From NCBI GenBank assembly GCA_021904315.1, contig CM038912.1, forward strand, positions 24,402,949 to 24,466,948: a stretch of DNA of 64,000 nucleotides, in the 5' to 3' direction. The DNA comes from Sphagnum magellanicum (lineage: Eukaryota > Streptophyta > Sphagnopsida > Sphagnales > Sphagnaceae). Below the pieces are notes generated by a model. The model was not told where the DNA came from, made no database searches, and was given only the letters and a program-made list of their open reading frames with translations. The first letter of the stretch is position 1, and the number at the start of each line of letters is the position of its first letter. The position numbers were made by a program, and so were the translations under genes. Below are positions 11,140 to 22,050 of the stretch, piece by piece.

Positions 11140-12110
11140 TCCAGGTCTCCCTAAAGGTGATGTGTTATTCCCTCCCTTCCTGTTGCATTTGAACAAGGAG
11201 TTCCAATGCCTTGTGCCATTTGTGTGTGAACATCTTGTTGAACAATCTCCACGCATCTTGTATGCTTTTGCATTTTGAAATACATTTCAACAAGGCTACT
11301 AACCAGAGATATCTGAAACCCTATGCCTTTTGATGATGTGTTCATGACCCTCCCTGGCATTTTCAAATGCCCTTACACTGGTACACGCATTCAGGACCTC
11401 TATAAATGTGACACGGCTTGGCTCCACACATGATTGCCACATTTGTCCATGGAATGACGATGCTTCTGCCATTGTCCACATTTGGCTCCACAAGTTCAAT
11501 CATCATGGCATTCCACGCGAGACCACGTTGCATGTGGGCATCTTGCTGTAAACCAGAGTCGTGCAATGGGTACCCATACCCATGGGTACCCAATACCCAC
11601 CCATACCCATGGGTAAATGGGTGGGTAATGGGTATGGGCTTGGACGCATGGGTGGGTAATGGGTGGGTACGAAGGACCCGGGCTTTACAACGACTGAGTT
11701 AGCAGATTATAGGGTGACTCATCATATAGTAGTCAGTAGTGATAGCTCTCGGATTGCGTCACGCTAATAGCTATTAATAGCTCATCAGCACAGTGCTTTA
11801 TTTTGGTGATGGACTGATGGGTATGAGTTGAGTGGGTAATGGGTATGGACAAGGTGCCATGGGTGGGTAATGGGTGGGTACAGTTGACCCACGCGCAGCT
11901 GTGGGTCGGGTATGGGTACAGTTGTCAAGCCCAATGCAGGACTCTGCTGTAAACCCTCTCAGCATCCTCTAGCTCCCACATTTCACATACATGTCAAAAT
12001 TAGGGATCCATTGTTTCCAAAAGCAAATCAGCAACAGAAAGAGTTTATACATTGTTCAAGAGCCATTCTGTCTAGAATTGCTTATGTTTGAGCACTGAGA
12101 GCATCCATTT
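11140..12110 (-). pseudogene. PPR (pentatricopeptide repeat) protein pseudogene, copy 1
   Basis: The minus strand gives PPR-like peptides in shifting frames: QQDAHMQRG...WNAMM, then EPSRVTFIEVLNACTSVRAF with HEHIIKRHRVSD, then LVSSLVEMYFKMQ, each close to PPR consensus (VTFxxVLNAC, SLVxMYxKC, WNAMI). PPR proteins of this kind bind organellar RNA in plastids or mitochondria. Frameshifts at every repeat and stops show that it is dead. The gene body is split by the hAT-type element at 11554-11946. The 5' part (11955-12110) matches 40796-40960 of the second copy. The gene lies divergently upstream of ANK-PGG gene 1. Confidence 0.7.
11554..11946. mobile_element. Non-autonomous hAT-type element (393 bp)
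   Basis: Ends are imperfect inverted repeats: CAGAGTCGTGCAATGGG on the left against CAGAGTCCTGCATTGGG when the right end is reverse-complemented (15 of 17). A perfect 8-bp target duplication, ctgtaaac, lies at 11546-11553 and 11947-11954. Both flanks inside the ends are full of TGGGTA/TACCCA subterminal repeats, a hAT habit. No transposase frame is present. The second PPR pseudogene has a single ctgtaaac at 40788-40795 and no insertion, which is the empty site. Confidence 0.9.
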
Positions 12111-12474
12111 TGGGTGTCCAATTAGTTTGTTCAAAGACAAGTTTCTGCATCAATCTGTGAGAGAGAGAGAAGCTTTGGTACAAGTAGCAGACAAAGCTTT
12201 TGAAACTGTATTCCACTTTGCACAGACATGATGGACTTCAAGAATCACTCAAAAACCATGGGAGCATACAACTTCTTACCATACATCTGGAACTTCTGAC
12301 CGGTTTGAGGCGTCCTCGTCTGTCGCTCTCACATCTGAAGTCGGGGATCCCTGATTCGCTGTGGAAGCTTGACGCGCATTTTGACAATTTTAACGAGAAG
12401 ATTGAGCAGTGACGAGCAAAGACGTAAGTTCTTCTCTTCAGCTCTCGCTATTGAAACAGCGGTCTTACCTCAAC
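12111..12474 (+). promoter_or_regulatory. Upstream region of ANK-PGG gene 1
   Basis: Holds a short GA run at 12161-12170. The last about 145 bp (from 12331) are homologous to the regions just upstream of gene 2 (from 22500) and, in part, gene 3. Further upstream the three genes differ, so gene 1 probably has its own promoter. The frame that could be extended to 12409 begins with GTG, not ATG, and was not used. Confidence 0.4.
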
Positions 12475-15036
12475 ATGGCTTCAACTTCTGCAGCCACAAC
12501 AAAACAGCAGGCGAATTTGAATATCACGGAGGCAGCGAAATCGGATGACGATCCGAAGGCTGCTGCAGGAACTTCGGTAGCCACAACAAACCAGGAGGCG
12601 AATTTGGATCTCATGGAGGCAGCGAAATCGGATGGCGAGGCGAAGGCCATTACAGCAACTTCGGTAGCCACAACAAACGAGCAGGCGGAGTCGGATCTCA
12701 GAGAGGCAGCTAAATCAGATGACGAGGCGAAGGCTGTTGCAGCGCTAACTCAGTCGGGCGTGGATGTCAACTGCCGTGAAAATTTTGGGTATCGTCTTAC
12801 GCCACTGATGGTTGCTATTCAATTAATGAATCTGAAGGTTGCACGGGTCTTGTTAGCGGATCCTAGAGTCGACGTGAATGCAACTGATACCTCGGGTCGA
12901 ACTGCTTTGCATCGAGCTACGGGTAAACGTCTAAGTGCAATAATCCTCTCCCAAAGGGCGGACATAGATTGGAACGTCTTTGACAAGACTGGTCGAACAC
13001 CACTGCTTCACTTGGCAAGGATGAATTGTCTAAGCAATATCAAGGAGCTGAGCAGAATCAAATCAGTGGAGTTATTCGCAAGATCCATTGATGGGTTCAC
13101 GGCATTACATGAAGTGGCAGAACGTGAATCACCTTTTCCAGCTTGGTTTAAAAAAGCATCTCCAAAGACGAGCTGCAATCTTGTCGATGCATTATTCGAA
13201 TTGCTTGAAGCGAGAGGCCATAACTTGGTCACGTTCGTGAATGCCACAGATATTCTAAAGCGATCTGCGCTGCACTACTTAGCAGAAGAGGGATCCGTGG
13301 AAATGCTGAAGCTCTTGTTGGAAAAGTGCCGTACAGGTATGAGTGTCACTGGTGTTGACTGTCATGGTTTTACACCACTTCATTTGGCTGTTCGAAGGGG
13401 ACACACAGGCGTGGTAGAATTGCTTCTTACCGTGCCGAGCATGGATTCGAATGTTGCCGCTACTGTATATGCGTCCACTCCAAGTGGACTCAAGCCATGG
13501 GAACCGGATCATTTGGATTCGTGTAGGCCAGATTTATTCTCAAAAGCACCCAAGGAGGTACCCACTGCAGGCAACCTCACACCTCTACATTTAGCTGCCA
13601 TGGATGGGCACACGGAAATAGTGGATCTCCTTCTGAAGTGGCCAGGGATCTATGTTGCTCCCTTGGACACGAAAGGACTTTCACCATTTCACTATTCTAT
13701 ACAGAATGGTCACTCGGGGGTGCTGAAGCTGTTGCTGGAGAAATTAGAGAAAGTAGGAGAGCCGTTGACGTTCTGCGACGAATGGCTTGCACCACTTGAC
13801 CATTCTATACAGAAAGGTCACTCGGAGGTGGTGAAACTTTTGCTAGAGAAAGGGGAGCCATTCACTCCCCTCAACTACGAGAAGCAAATGAGTATGTTTG
13901 AAAACTTACTACATGTGGCCACAGAGCATAATAAGAAGGAAATAGCAGTTTATCTCTTGGATACCTTAGGTTTGAGAACACAACTTTTGGTTCGCACTAT
14001 AACCCAATCCTCCAGCCATCGGACTGTGCTATTAGCTGTAGCTGCAAGAGAGAATCACTTCAAAATCATCCGACATGTTTTGAACTGGTATCCAGAGGTT
14101 GATCCGAATGCTTCAATTGAATTGGTTGCTGAGCAACACCTGGTCCCCTCACCTCTTCATTTCGCTGCTCTGGGAGGCCATGTGGAAGCTGTAAGAGAAC
14201 TTTTGCTTCATCACAACCTGGATGTCAATGCCAAGGACAACAAGAATAGGACGCCATTGTTGTGTGCTATTAAAGAAGACAAATTGGGAGTCGTGAAAGC
14301 CTTGTGTTTTGATGATCCAGGAAATCGCATCAGGGCCACCGAAGAATATACAGATGGCCGAACTCCCATCCAAATTGCTACAGAAGCTGACATGAAAGAG
14401 ATTGAGAAGGTGTTGCTAGAGCGACCTGAGGTGAAAGATTTCGTTGACAGATTATATAGGGATAGGCAAGTGTTTGTGGATGCTGCAAATGCTCTTCTGG
14501 TTGGTGCAGCATTGATTGCAAGCGTCACTTTTGCAGGTTGGTTACAACCCCCTCTAGGCTACATTCCAAACTACGAGTTCTCACAACCCTTTCCTGCCCC
14601 ACCTCAGACACCAGAATCATATGCTGCAGTGAAGAACCACGCAACTGTCAAGGCATTTTGGGTGTTCAACAGCCTCTCTTTCTTTTTCGCCATTGCAACA
14701 GTCTTGGCCGGTGCAGATGCAGCCTTGCCAAACCTCCGAGAGGACTTCATTGGAAGACGAGTCAAATCAGTTGAGAGAGCCCTCATACGAGCTACAATTC
14801 TTTTAGTGATCTCCGTGGTTTGTGTGCTTGGTGCTTTTGCAAGTGCTGGCTTTGCAGCGCTTCCTCCTCGCCTAAAATACGATACTAGTATGATCATCAC
14901 AGTTTTTTTAGGTGGATCAATTTGCATGCTCACTCTTGCAAAAATCATATGGAAACTGTCAACCCCAATTCGCATGCGATTCCTAAAGAATTCAAAAACA
15001 ATGACAGGTGGTGGTCATGCGACTGGTTTACCATGA
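12475..15036 (+). CDS. Ankyrin-repeat protein with PGG membrane domain (ACD6-like), gene 1
   Basis: 853 residues in a single exon. The start at 12475 is chosen because it is the first ATG, has a good context (AACATGG) and aligns with the ATG of gene 3. Residues 4-90 are three tandem 29-residue units of the type TSVATTNQQANLDLMEAAKS. About a dozen ankyrin repeats follow (residues about 85-665), with clear TPLHLA, GHTEIV and VNAKD motifs. The C-terminus is a PGG domain with four likely membrane helices (about 666-690, 726-748, 772-796 and 804-826); the usual PGG signature reads PPLGY. The family includes Arabidopsis ACD6, a membrane regulator of salicylate-linked defence and cell death; that role here is inferred. 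It is the only complete member of the cluster. Confidence 0.88.
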   Translation: MASTSAATTKQQANLNITEAAKSDDDPKAAAGTSVATTNQEANLDLMEAAKSDGEAKAITATSVATTNEQAESDLREAAKSDDEAKAVAALTQSGVDVNCRENFGYRLTPLMVAIQLMNLKVARVLLADPRVDVNATDTSGRTALHRATGKRLSAIILSQRADIDWNVFDKTGRTPLLHLARMNCLSNIKELSRIKSVELFARSIDGFTALHEVAERESPFPAWFKKASPKTSCNLVDALFELLEARGHNLVTFVNATDILKRSALHYLAEEGSVEMLKLLLEKCRTGMSVTGVDCHGFTPLHLAVRRGHTGVVELLLTVPSMDSNVAATVYASTPSGLKPWEPDHLDSCRPDLFSKAPKEVPTAGNLTPLHLAAMDGHTEIVDLLLKWPGIYVAPLDTKGLSPFHYSIQNGHSGVLKLLLEKLEKVGEPLTFCDEWLAPLDHSIQKGHSEVVKLLLEKGEPFTPLNYEKQMSMFENLLHVATEHNKKEIAVYLLDTLGLRTQLLVRTITQSSSHRTVLLAVAARENHFKIIRHVLNWYPEVDPNASIELVAEQHLVPSPLHFAALGGHVEAVRELLLHHNLDVNAKDNKNRTPLLCAIKEDKLGVVKALCFDDPGNRIRATEEYTDGRTPIQIATEADMKEIEKVLLERPEVKDFVDRLYRDRQVFVDAANALLVGAALIASVTFAGWLQPPLGYIPNYEFSQPFPAPPQTPESYAAVKNHATVKAFWVFNSLSFFFAIATVLAGADAALPNLREDFIGRRVKSVERALIRATILLVISVVCVLGAFASAGFAALPPRLKYDTSMIITVFLGGSICMLTLAKIIWKLSTPIRMRFLKNSKTMTGGGHATGLP
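12484..12744 (+). repeat. Three in-frame 87-bp tandem units in gene 1
   Basis: Unit starts at 12484, 12571 and 12658, exactly 87 bp apart, each encoding 29 residues. The third unit runs straight into the first ankyrin repeat. Genes 2 and 3 have four such units. Confidence 0.9.
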
Positions 15037-17869
15037 ATTTATTGGACAGCATGCTTATTCAACAGAAGTTGAAGGTCTCTTATAATTAGGGTTGAATCTT
15101 GTAGGTAAGGTCAGTTTGTAGTTAGTCTCACCTGCCACATTGGTGAGGCTTTTATGTGATGGCGTAATACAGCTCTTGGAACCATTTCACTTTGTTCAGC
15201 AATATACATCTATAATTGTCTTGCATTCACTGTTATTTTGGGAGGTTTACTTTTGTTGCAAGTGCTCCTAATTGGCTTTACTCATCAATATTTTTTTCTC
15301 GTGTTGTGGGAAGTTCGAGGATCAACACAATACGTCCAATGTAGGTGTTGCGGAAACTGGAGATTGGTTGGAGAAACAGAGTTGTCAATCCTCTGTGTTC
15401 CAATTGAGAATGTCTCTAAAAGCAATCTTGCAATAAGGTTGTGTGCTTGGTGTAGTGATTCTCCATAGCCATACACTGCAGGCCAGAATATGCTTCAAAC
15501 TCTAGGACAAATTTCAGACAATGTGGGACTTTCAGAATTGATGTGGCCCAAACCCTTGTTTGCTGTGGACATTCAACCTGTGTCATTCAACATCATCATT
15601 CAGCAATCTGGTGACTGTATTCCTGTTATGAGTACTCACTGCCCTTTGCCTTTCATGACTTCGTTGGAATGCATTCAAGTGATAGAAATGTCAAGAAAGG
15701 AGTAAAAACCACAAGAAAACCTGACCCGGTTAAGTCCAAATGCAACAAGGATATGGCACATCCAGATTATAAGCACACCAGCAGATTTTTGTTAAACTGC
15801 TAGTGTGACTTCACAAGAGCAGAAAGGACTTTGGAGAATCACATCATTGCAAGGGACAAAAATGTACTACCTGGAATAGTCAAGCCCCCTACCCATTCTG
15901 TCGGGTAAGGTGACAGTTGAGCCAGGTGATGAAGATTATGTCATATAATGAGGTCAAGAAAATGACATAATCTTCTGCCACCCCCGACCTTAATGTTGCT
16001 TAGAATCCACCTTGTGGATCAATGGTGTCAGTGAGGTTCCACGTGTGGAGAAACTAGAGCAGAGTGTGTTGTTGGGCTATTTAGGACCCTCTGGAGAAAT
16101 GGTCACAACTTCCAGAGTACAACCAAATTTTGAAGGGGTGACAATGGGACACTGCATGGCTGCTGCTTCAGGAGCTTCAGAAGGTCAAGTGCGCCAAGGC
16201 AAAACCAAATAAAGAGAAGAATTCTAGATCCTTGAAAATTCAAAAACAGTTATCATGGATTTGAGTGGACACAATCTGAGGTCCCTCAGAGAACAGGCTT
16301 ACAAGTGTTGCTGTAAGGTTTGATTTTCAGGTGAGGAGGATTGGCCGTGTTGGAGGTGATGAGAAAAGAAGATTGTTGATAATGATAATGATGATACAAA
16401 TGGACCAGGATTCACACCCCAGTTGCTGGTCTTGCTCAGAAACATTTGCTATATTTGCAATTTTAGGCAAACAAGGTGAAGAAGTATTTCCAGCTTAAAA
16501 TTTGTTGGCTTGCAATTTGAGCAGGTTCACAAACTGGGTTCAAATTGCTCCATTGAAAAGGGGCACTCATTCTGCTGAAGGGATGTGAACAACAAAACCA
16601 AGTCCAATGGTGATGGGTACCATGCAACTTCCAGTTTTAAGGAATTATATTGCTAGAATCCTCAACAATCCAGTGTAACAACTCAAGAACTGCACCAAAT
16701 TGGAGGATTAGAAATGTAAACTCAAAACTCCTTGATTAACATAGAGATCAGTTCCATGTGGGTAGTGTGGCCTTTGTGTGGGTGGGAGCCCAAGTGCAGG
16801 GAATGCTCACTAGGTGATGCAAGAAGAGCAATGACATTTATTTACCTGATGACACCATCTTCAGAGTTTCAAGGACTTTCTATTCCAACAACTGCTCAAT
16901 TTCCTTTCAATCAGAAACTCACTGAACCGAACAACATATTATTCTAAAGCCTGCATCTCAATGACTTAGAATGATTGTTTTTATTGCATCTCTATATGTT
17001 GCTTATGCAGCAGCTGCCATAGTAGTGAGGTTGGTCAGTCTAGAAACACAAATTTTTACATCCAATTTCTACAACCCTTTTTCTTCAAATTTTTCAGACG
17101 AATGATTCATTTGCAAGGATGCCAAGAATTTGGCTAGAGTTATTGAAAATGAGCAAATATGTCATCAATGATCATCCCACTCATATGTGAAGCATTCCAC
17201 CATTTAGATGAGACTTTCTAATGTTAACACTAGTAATGCAATGTGATGGCTCATAAGGCTTTTATATGGCTTTCATTTTGGTGTTCTCGTTTTGATAAAT
17301 AAATGCAATTGAAATGTAAGGTTCAAGTCCCTCTTTCCCATATTTGGCCCTTAAAATGAGTTCAGGTTTCTAGGTCAGAAGAGGGTCTGTGAAGCACTAC
17401 TGGGAGGTCGACTTGGGTCATAACATTTTGTGATCCTCCTTTCAATTGCTTTGATTTTCTCTCTTATGTAAATAACAAAGCATAGTGGATTTTTTTAAAA
17501 TGAAGAGAATAGTTTAATGATTGGGTTTATTTTTTGGGAGGGGGGGGAGGGTGAGGGGGAGTCCAGTGGAATGCACACCCTCCCAGCACAAAAGAGGAAA
17601 AGAAACGAAAAGTTACCAAGTGCAAAAATAGTTACATAAGACCCTACCCTCACAAGGTAAGTGACAATACCATATAACGCAAGTAGCTTGCCACTCACTT
17701 CTAAATGCTAGCCCATGTCCCTTAATGAAAAAAATTAAATTAAATTACATCTTCTTTTGGAAGACCTCATGTAGTACACAAAGTAACATTTAAGTACTAA
17801 GTAAATTCATGACTTGTCTTATTTTCAAAGTTTTGAACATTCTTAAGGTCTAGGTCACCATGAATGTAG
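15037..17869. repeat. ANK-PGG 3'-flank duplication, copy A
   Basis: Homologous to 25272-30222 (copy B) and 47061-51294 (copy C). Copy A jumps at about 15717 from the equivalent of 25990 to that of 27415, so about 1.4 kb present in B and C is absent. The first few hundred bases after the stop probably include the 3' UTR of gene 1. Short frames here, for example at 16012-16212, are open in more than one copy but lack ATG starts. A G-rich run lies at about 17537-17547. 17667/17668 is the empty site matching the Helitron in copy B. Confidence 0.85.
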
Positions 17870-19505
17870 TATACTACATTCTACTTGTTGCCCTTAGTTG
17901 CTATGTGGCTGGTATGGGTTGGATGTGACAAAGTATCTTAGGATTTTGTATGGTGGGTATTGCGAGAGTGTTGAGTTACTTGAAGGCGAGTTACAAGAGG
18001 CTGGTTACTTTGATCTAGTATAGTTTTAGATTGCATTGAGTAATGTCTATTTCTTTTGTTGGGAATCATTACATTTGAAGCTAGAATTTGCTTTTCACAT
18101 AATTAAAAAGTTGACATTTAATATATTTCAACATTAGTCTCGCAATATCTATCTGCATATCATTATCTAACTAATTACAAATTTCGTTATACTCATATTC
18201 TAATGTATATAAAGTTGACTATTTGCCCAACACTCATTGGAACTTGAGAGTGGTGGGAGGGTGAATACTTTGTTACATTTCCTTTTTCCAACACTCTTTT
18301 TGCCCAGTCTGGAAAAGGAAAATCTTAAGACAGATAAAATGAACCAGCAAATTTCTACAGAAGTGAGCAAGATTGGCTTAGGTCCAAAATAAACATCTGG
18401 AAGTAAACCCCCAAGAAACATTTTTAGAATAAAAACGGTAGTGCTAAGTTTAAATTCAAAACTTGATAACCTTGTTGTAGGTAAAATGGCCCAGGTCCAT
18501 AATCATTGGCATTGACATTTTTGTGATTATTTGCAGGAGTTGCCATGCCCATTAGCATCACTTCATCTTGTTGATGCTACAAGAAGATTGTCATATTTAT
18601 TTATATCCTCACTCAAAGGTGACGATCACATCGAATGTTTTCTATGAAAATTGATCCTTGGATCTCAAGGATGGAGTTCAACTCCTTTATCATCAAGCGA
18701 CACCAAGGTAGCTCACTTGTTTAAGGGGTGATGAAGGTTGGGGAAGGGGGGAAAATTTAGGAAGGAAGGTGTTTTTCATGCTCACTAGTTTAATTTGTTT
18801 GATTTTTTTTCTTTTCCTTGAACTTATCATTCAATATGTTCAAACTATCTTAAATAGCGTGCTAGGGTAGGCAAAAAGTTATGTCTAGTTGTGTGGTGTA
18901 ATTATGTTTAGTTTCTTGCCTTCAACTTTCCCTCTTTGTTTGCAGTTCTGAAAAGTTGTGATAACTTAATGCATTTGTGACTCTCACAATCCTATCTTCT
19001 GCACAAGACAAAAGGCACATCAACTACACAACAGGTACACAACAGGTTTGCCGGAAGTAAATTAACAATTTCAAGGTTTCAAGTTTGAACCCCCCTAATT
19101 ACACCTAATCAAATGCCAAATTCAGGATGTGTCCAACATGGGAAGTCTGGTAAGATCAAATTTAGTCTCCCACTGCATAGTAGTTTAAAGTTTCAACTTT
19201 GTGAACATAATTATGGAATGTCAATATTAGGAGATGTCAAAGACTGTTTTCAGCATGTGGAGACTAGATTTTGGTTCTGACGGAAAAAATAACAAAACAA
19301 GCAGAAGACCAAAGAGAAAGAGAAGAAAAAACAATCAAGGAAAAAAAGAAAGAAATGAGAAATATGTTTGTGAGGGCGGTTAAAAAAAAGAGGGTAGTGA
19401 CAAAGTGGGAATCTTTTTAAACAACAAAACTTCATCCAACCAGTGAAACTTAGAATAGATTCCGTCAAATTGGTGCATTGGTATGATGGAACTCATTAAA
19501 TCAAC
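17870..19505. repeat. Cluster-unit spacer, copy A
   Basis: Homologous to about 54355-56040. Mostly AT-rich and non-coding. The first 150 bp (17880-18021, plus strand) read as a short frame ending EAGYFDLV and then a stop, also seen with one nonsense change in the second copy (TGC GAG here, TGC TAG there, at about 54447). This could be the last exon of a lost gene; I do not recognise it. Confidence 0.7.
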
Positions 19506-19925
19506 ACCAATGCACCAATAAGTAAAGAGGTTTGGCACAAGTAAAAGTTTAGCCAAAAAATGTTATTGGTTTTATCAAGAGATAAAAGTTTAGTCAAAAA
19601 ATTAAAAGATTTTGTCAAGAGACTAAAGTTTACTAAAAAAAATAGAAAGGTTTTGCTAAGAATTAATGTTTAGCTTGAAAATAGATATTTTGGTCAAGAT
19701 ATAAAAGTTTAATAAAGAAAAGATAAAAGTTTTGCAAGGGAGAAATAAAAGTTTTGGCAAGAGGTAGAAAAACCATAGAAGTTTGACTAAAAATAAATTT
19801 TTTTGTCAAAAGGTACACATGTTTAGCCATCAAAATATATAAGTTTTGTCAACAATCAAAGGTTTAGCCAAGAAGAGATTAAAGCATTTGCTTAAAGGAT
19901 AAAAGTTTAGCCAATAAAAAAATAG
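19506..19925. repeat. AAAGTTTAGCCAAG-type minisatellite, array 1
   Basis: Degenerate tandem units of about 35-45 bp alternating AAAAGTTTAGCCAAGAAA and AGGTTTTGTCAAGAGATA. The same array occurs at 42765-43312 and 56040-56440, each time followed by a GGTAGG-rich stretch and then the inverted-arm element. Confidence 0.8.
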
Positions 19926-20163
19926 AGAATAGATACATAGGTAGGAGGGGGGGTCAGTTGTTAGTTGGTAGGTAGCGCCAGGTCAATAGGGTAACTTGGT
20001 GGAAACATACTATGAAGGTCAAGGTTGAGAACAGCCCCAAAAAAATTCATTCGTCAAAAATTTTAAAAAGTTAGCTAATTGAAGTTGGATGAATAAATGT
20101 AGCCCATCTCATGGATAGAACAGATAATTGGTGCATTGGTGGGTGATGGTTCACTTTGGGCCA

Positions 20164-20560
20164 ATTTTGCAAGGTTGTTCAGGGGGATGCCACTCAAGTC
20201 CATGACAGGTGTGGTGCGGACATTATTTACCACATTAGTTGGTCCTCTTTAGTATGTCAGGTGTTGTTAACGTTAAAGAGTACGAACTAGTGCAGAAGCT
20301 GGAATCAAAGAAAGGCTTAGAGTGTGTGGTACTAGAAAAGTCATTTGTGATAATCACCTGTGCCATAGGGATCACAAAAGTGGAAGCTGCAAGCAAAACA
20401 CTAAACAAGATCAACAAATTAAATTTGGAACGGCCTGGAATAGATTCTGACCATTGGGTTCCTGGACGACTTTATACACACTACCCCAAACTAAAATAAA
20501 GTTGAAATAATCTTTTACTATATCACCTAGAAGTAGTGAAATCTAAAGACTTGAAGAGGC
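20164..20560 (+). repeat. Inverted-arm element, left arm (unit 1)
   Basis: Reverse-complement partner of 21618-22045. The two arms are about 400 bp each and about 1.06 kb apart. Homologous to 56730-57115. Contains the open frame at 20254-20499. Confidence 0.8.
20254..20499 (+). CDS. Small conserved frame in the inverted arm, function unknown
   Basis: An 81-residue frame from ATG 20254, beginning MSGVVNVKEYELVQKLESKK and ending LYTHYPKLK. The same peptide can be followed in five arms: plus strand at 20254 and 56821; minus strand near 21910, 43793 and 58991. The other copies are shorter or broken. I do not recognise the protein; it has no signal peptide, membrane segment or known motif that I can see. 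It may be a gene piece captured by the repeat, or an open frame kept only because the copies are young. No promoter evidence. Confidence 0.25.
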   Translation: MSGVVNVKEYELVQKLESKKGLECVVLEKSFVIITCAIGITKVEAASKTLNKINKLNLERPGIDSDHWVPGRLYTHYPKLK

Positions 20561-21617
20561 CCACAACTTTATACTTATCAACTCTGTGGTAACATTGCAA
20601 AGGGAGATAGATGTCAATGAAATAATGATTGCATGGGGGTATGTGCAAATGCATTAGGCTTAAGGAATAGGGACACTTCCTTGGAAAGGGTGCATAGTTA
20701 TCCAAGGGAGACATAATTTCCCTCTCAGGAAGGAGGATTCTTAGAGCGTTGAAAAAGTCCGGAAGTCTTTAGGGGAGGTTGGTTGCCCCCAGGAAAAGAT
20801 AGTTCCCCAAGGGAGGGAGGTTGCTTTGGGGAGAGGCAGGTTGCCCTAAGCAAATATTCATGCCTCAGGGAGAGGATGTGTTGGGTGATTGTTTTGAGAT
20901 AACTTTATGTGTTTTCATTGAGAACATTGTCTTCCCCTGAAAGGGGAGGAATGGTTTGTTTCCTTAAGGACGTATCTCAATGTGAATGTTGTTTGGAGAT
21001 GAGAAGTGGGATGGGTAATGGTGGGCAAATGAAAAAAAAGACTTGGAAATTTAGTAGGGCAACGTTGGGATTTTGCGAAGCAGAGCAAGTTGAGGCAAGT
21101 GATGGGTCATGTTTAATCAAACCGTTAACCTGGTTTAGTTAACCAAAGAGGTCTTATTAATCAAAAGCAAGACCATGGGCCTCTAGGTCAAGTCATCAAT
21201 GTCGGCTTGAGTGAACCAACCCCCATGACTACAGTAGTCCCATTTTGGATGGAGGACAATTCATCCACCGACTTTGGGTTGGCCAACCACTTGCAACAGG
21301 TTCATTTTGAGTGGGTTTTAAAAAATCCCCTTTTATGACTTTTTCTTTTCAAACTTGTTTTACAAACCTACCAGCCCATTTTAAGGCCTGCAAACTTTCT
21401 TCCTCTTTGCTTTGCATTTTTGGTGGGCCTAACACTCTAGTGTCGAGTGTTTCTAGGAGCAACACACATAACTCCATCTCCAGTGCCATCACTCGTATTA
21501 ATGTGAGCTCCATTGTGTCATGTCATCCTTTTGTTCTAATGTGAGCTCCATCATGCCATTGCCATCACTTATGTCGCCAGGTACATTCTACACCCTACTC
21601 CCTTCTGTTAGTTATTT
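20561..21617. other. Core between the inverted arms, unit 1
   Basis: Homologous to about 57115-58245. Contains GGGAGG/GGTTGCC-rich sequence (20700-20880) but no convincing gene; frames are short and differ between the two copies. Confidence 0.6.
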
Positions 21618-22050
21618 TTATTTTCATTTAAGTCTTTAGATTTGACTACTTCTAAGTGATATTGTAAAAGATTGTTTAAACCTTGTTTCAGTTTGGGGTA
21701 GTGTGTATAAAGTAGTCCAGGAACCCAATGATAGTCAGAACGTATTCCATGCCGTTCCACATTTAATTTGTTTTTCTCGTTCAGTGTTTGCCTGCAGCTT
21801 CCACTTTTGTGATGGCTATGGCACAAGTGATTATCAAAACTGACTTTGCTAGTACCGCACACTGTAACCTTCCTTTGATTCCGGCTTTTGCGCTAGTTGA
21901 TACTTTTTAAACTCAACAACACCTGACATATTAAAGAGTACCAACTCGTGTGGTAAATAATGTCCCCACCCCACCTGTCATGGACTTGAATGGCAACTCC
22001 TCCCCCACCCCCACCCCCCCCCCCCCCCCACCAACCTTGCAAAATTGCAA
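21618..22050 (-). repeat. Inverted-arm element, right arm (unit 1), with poly-C tract
   Basis: Reverse complement of the left arm. Carries a C-rich run at about 21997-22031, also present at 43861-43883 in the matching arm upstream of gene 3. The minus-strand copy of the small frame is broken here. Confidence 0.8.

Noticed and set aside
12200..12412. A 70-codon frame upstream of gene 1
   Set aside because: It does not start with ATG and is not kept upstream of genes 2 and 3.
12409..12474. N-terminal extension of gene 1 by 22 residues
   Set aside because: It would begin at GTG; the first ATG, with good context and supported by gene 3, is 12475.
13008..14975. Minus-strand frames of 70-125 codons across the ANK-PGG genes
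   Set aside because: They repeat in the same place in all three copies and are shadows of the plus-strand coding sequence.
19506..19925. CRISPR-like array
   Set aside because: Units are degenerate, without constant repeats and unique spacers, and the genome is a plant's; it is a minisatellite.
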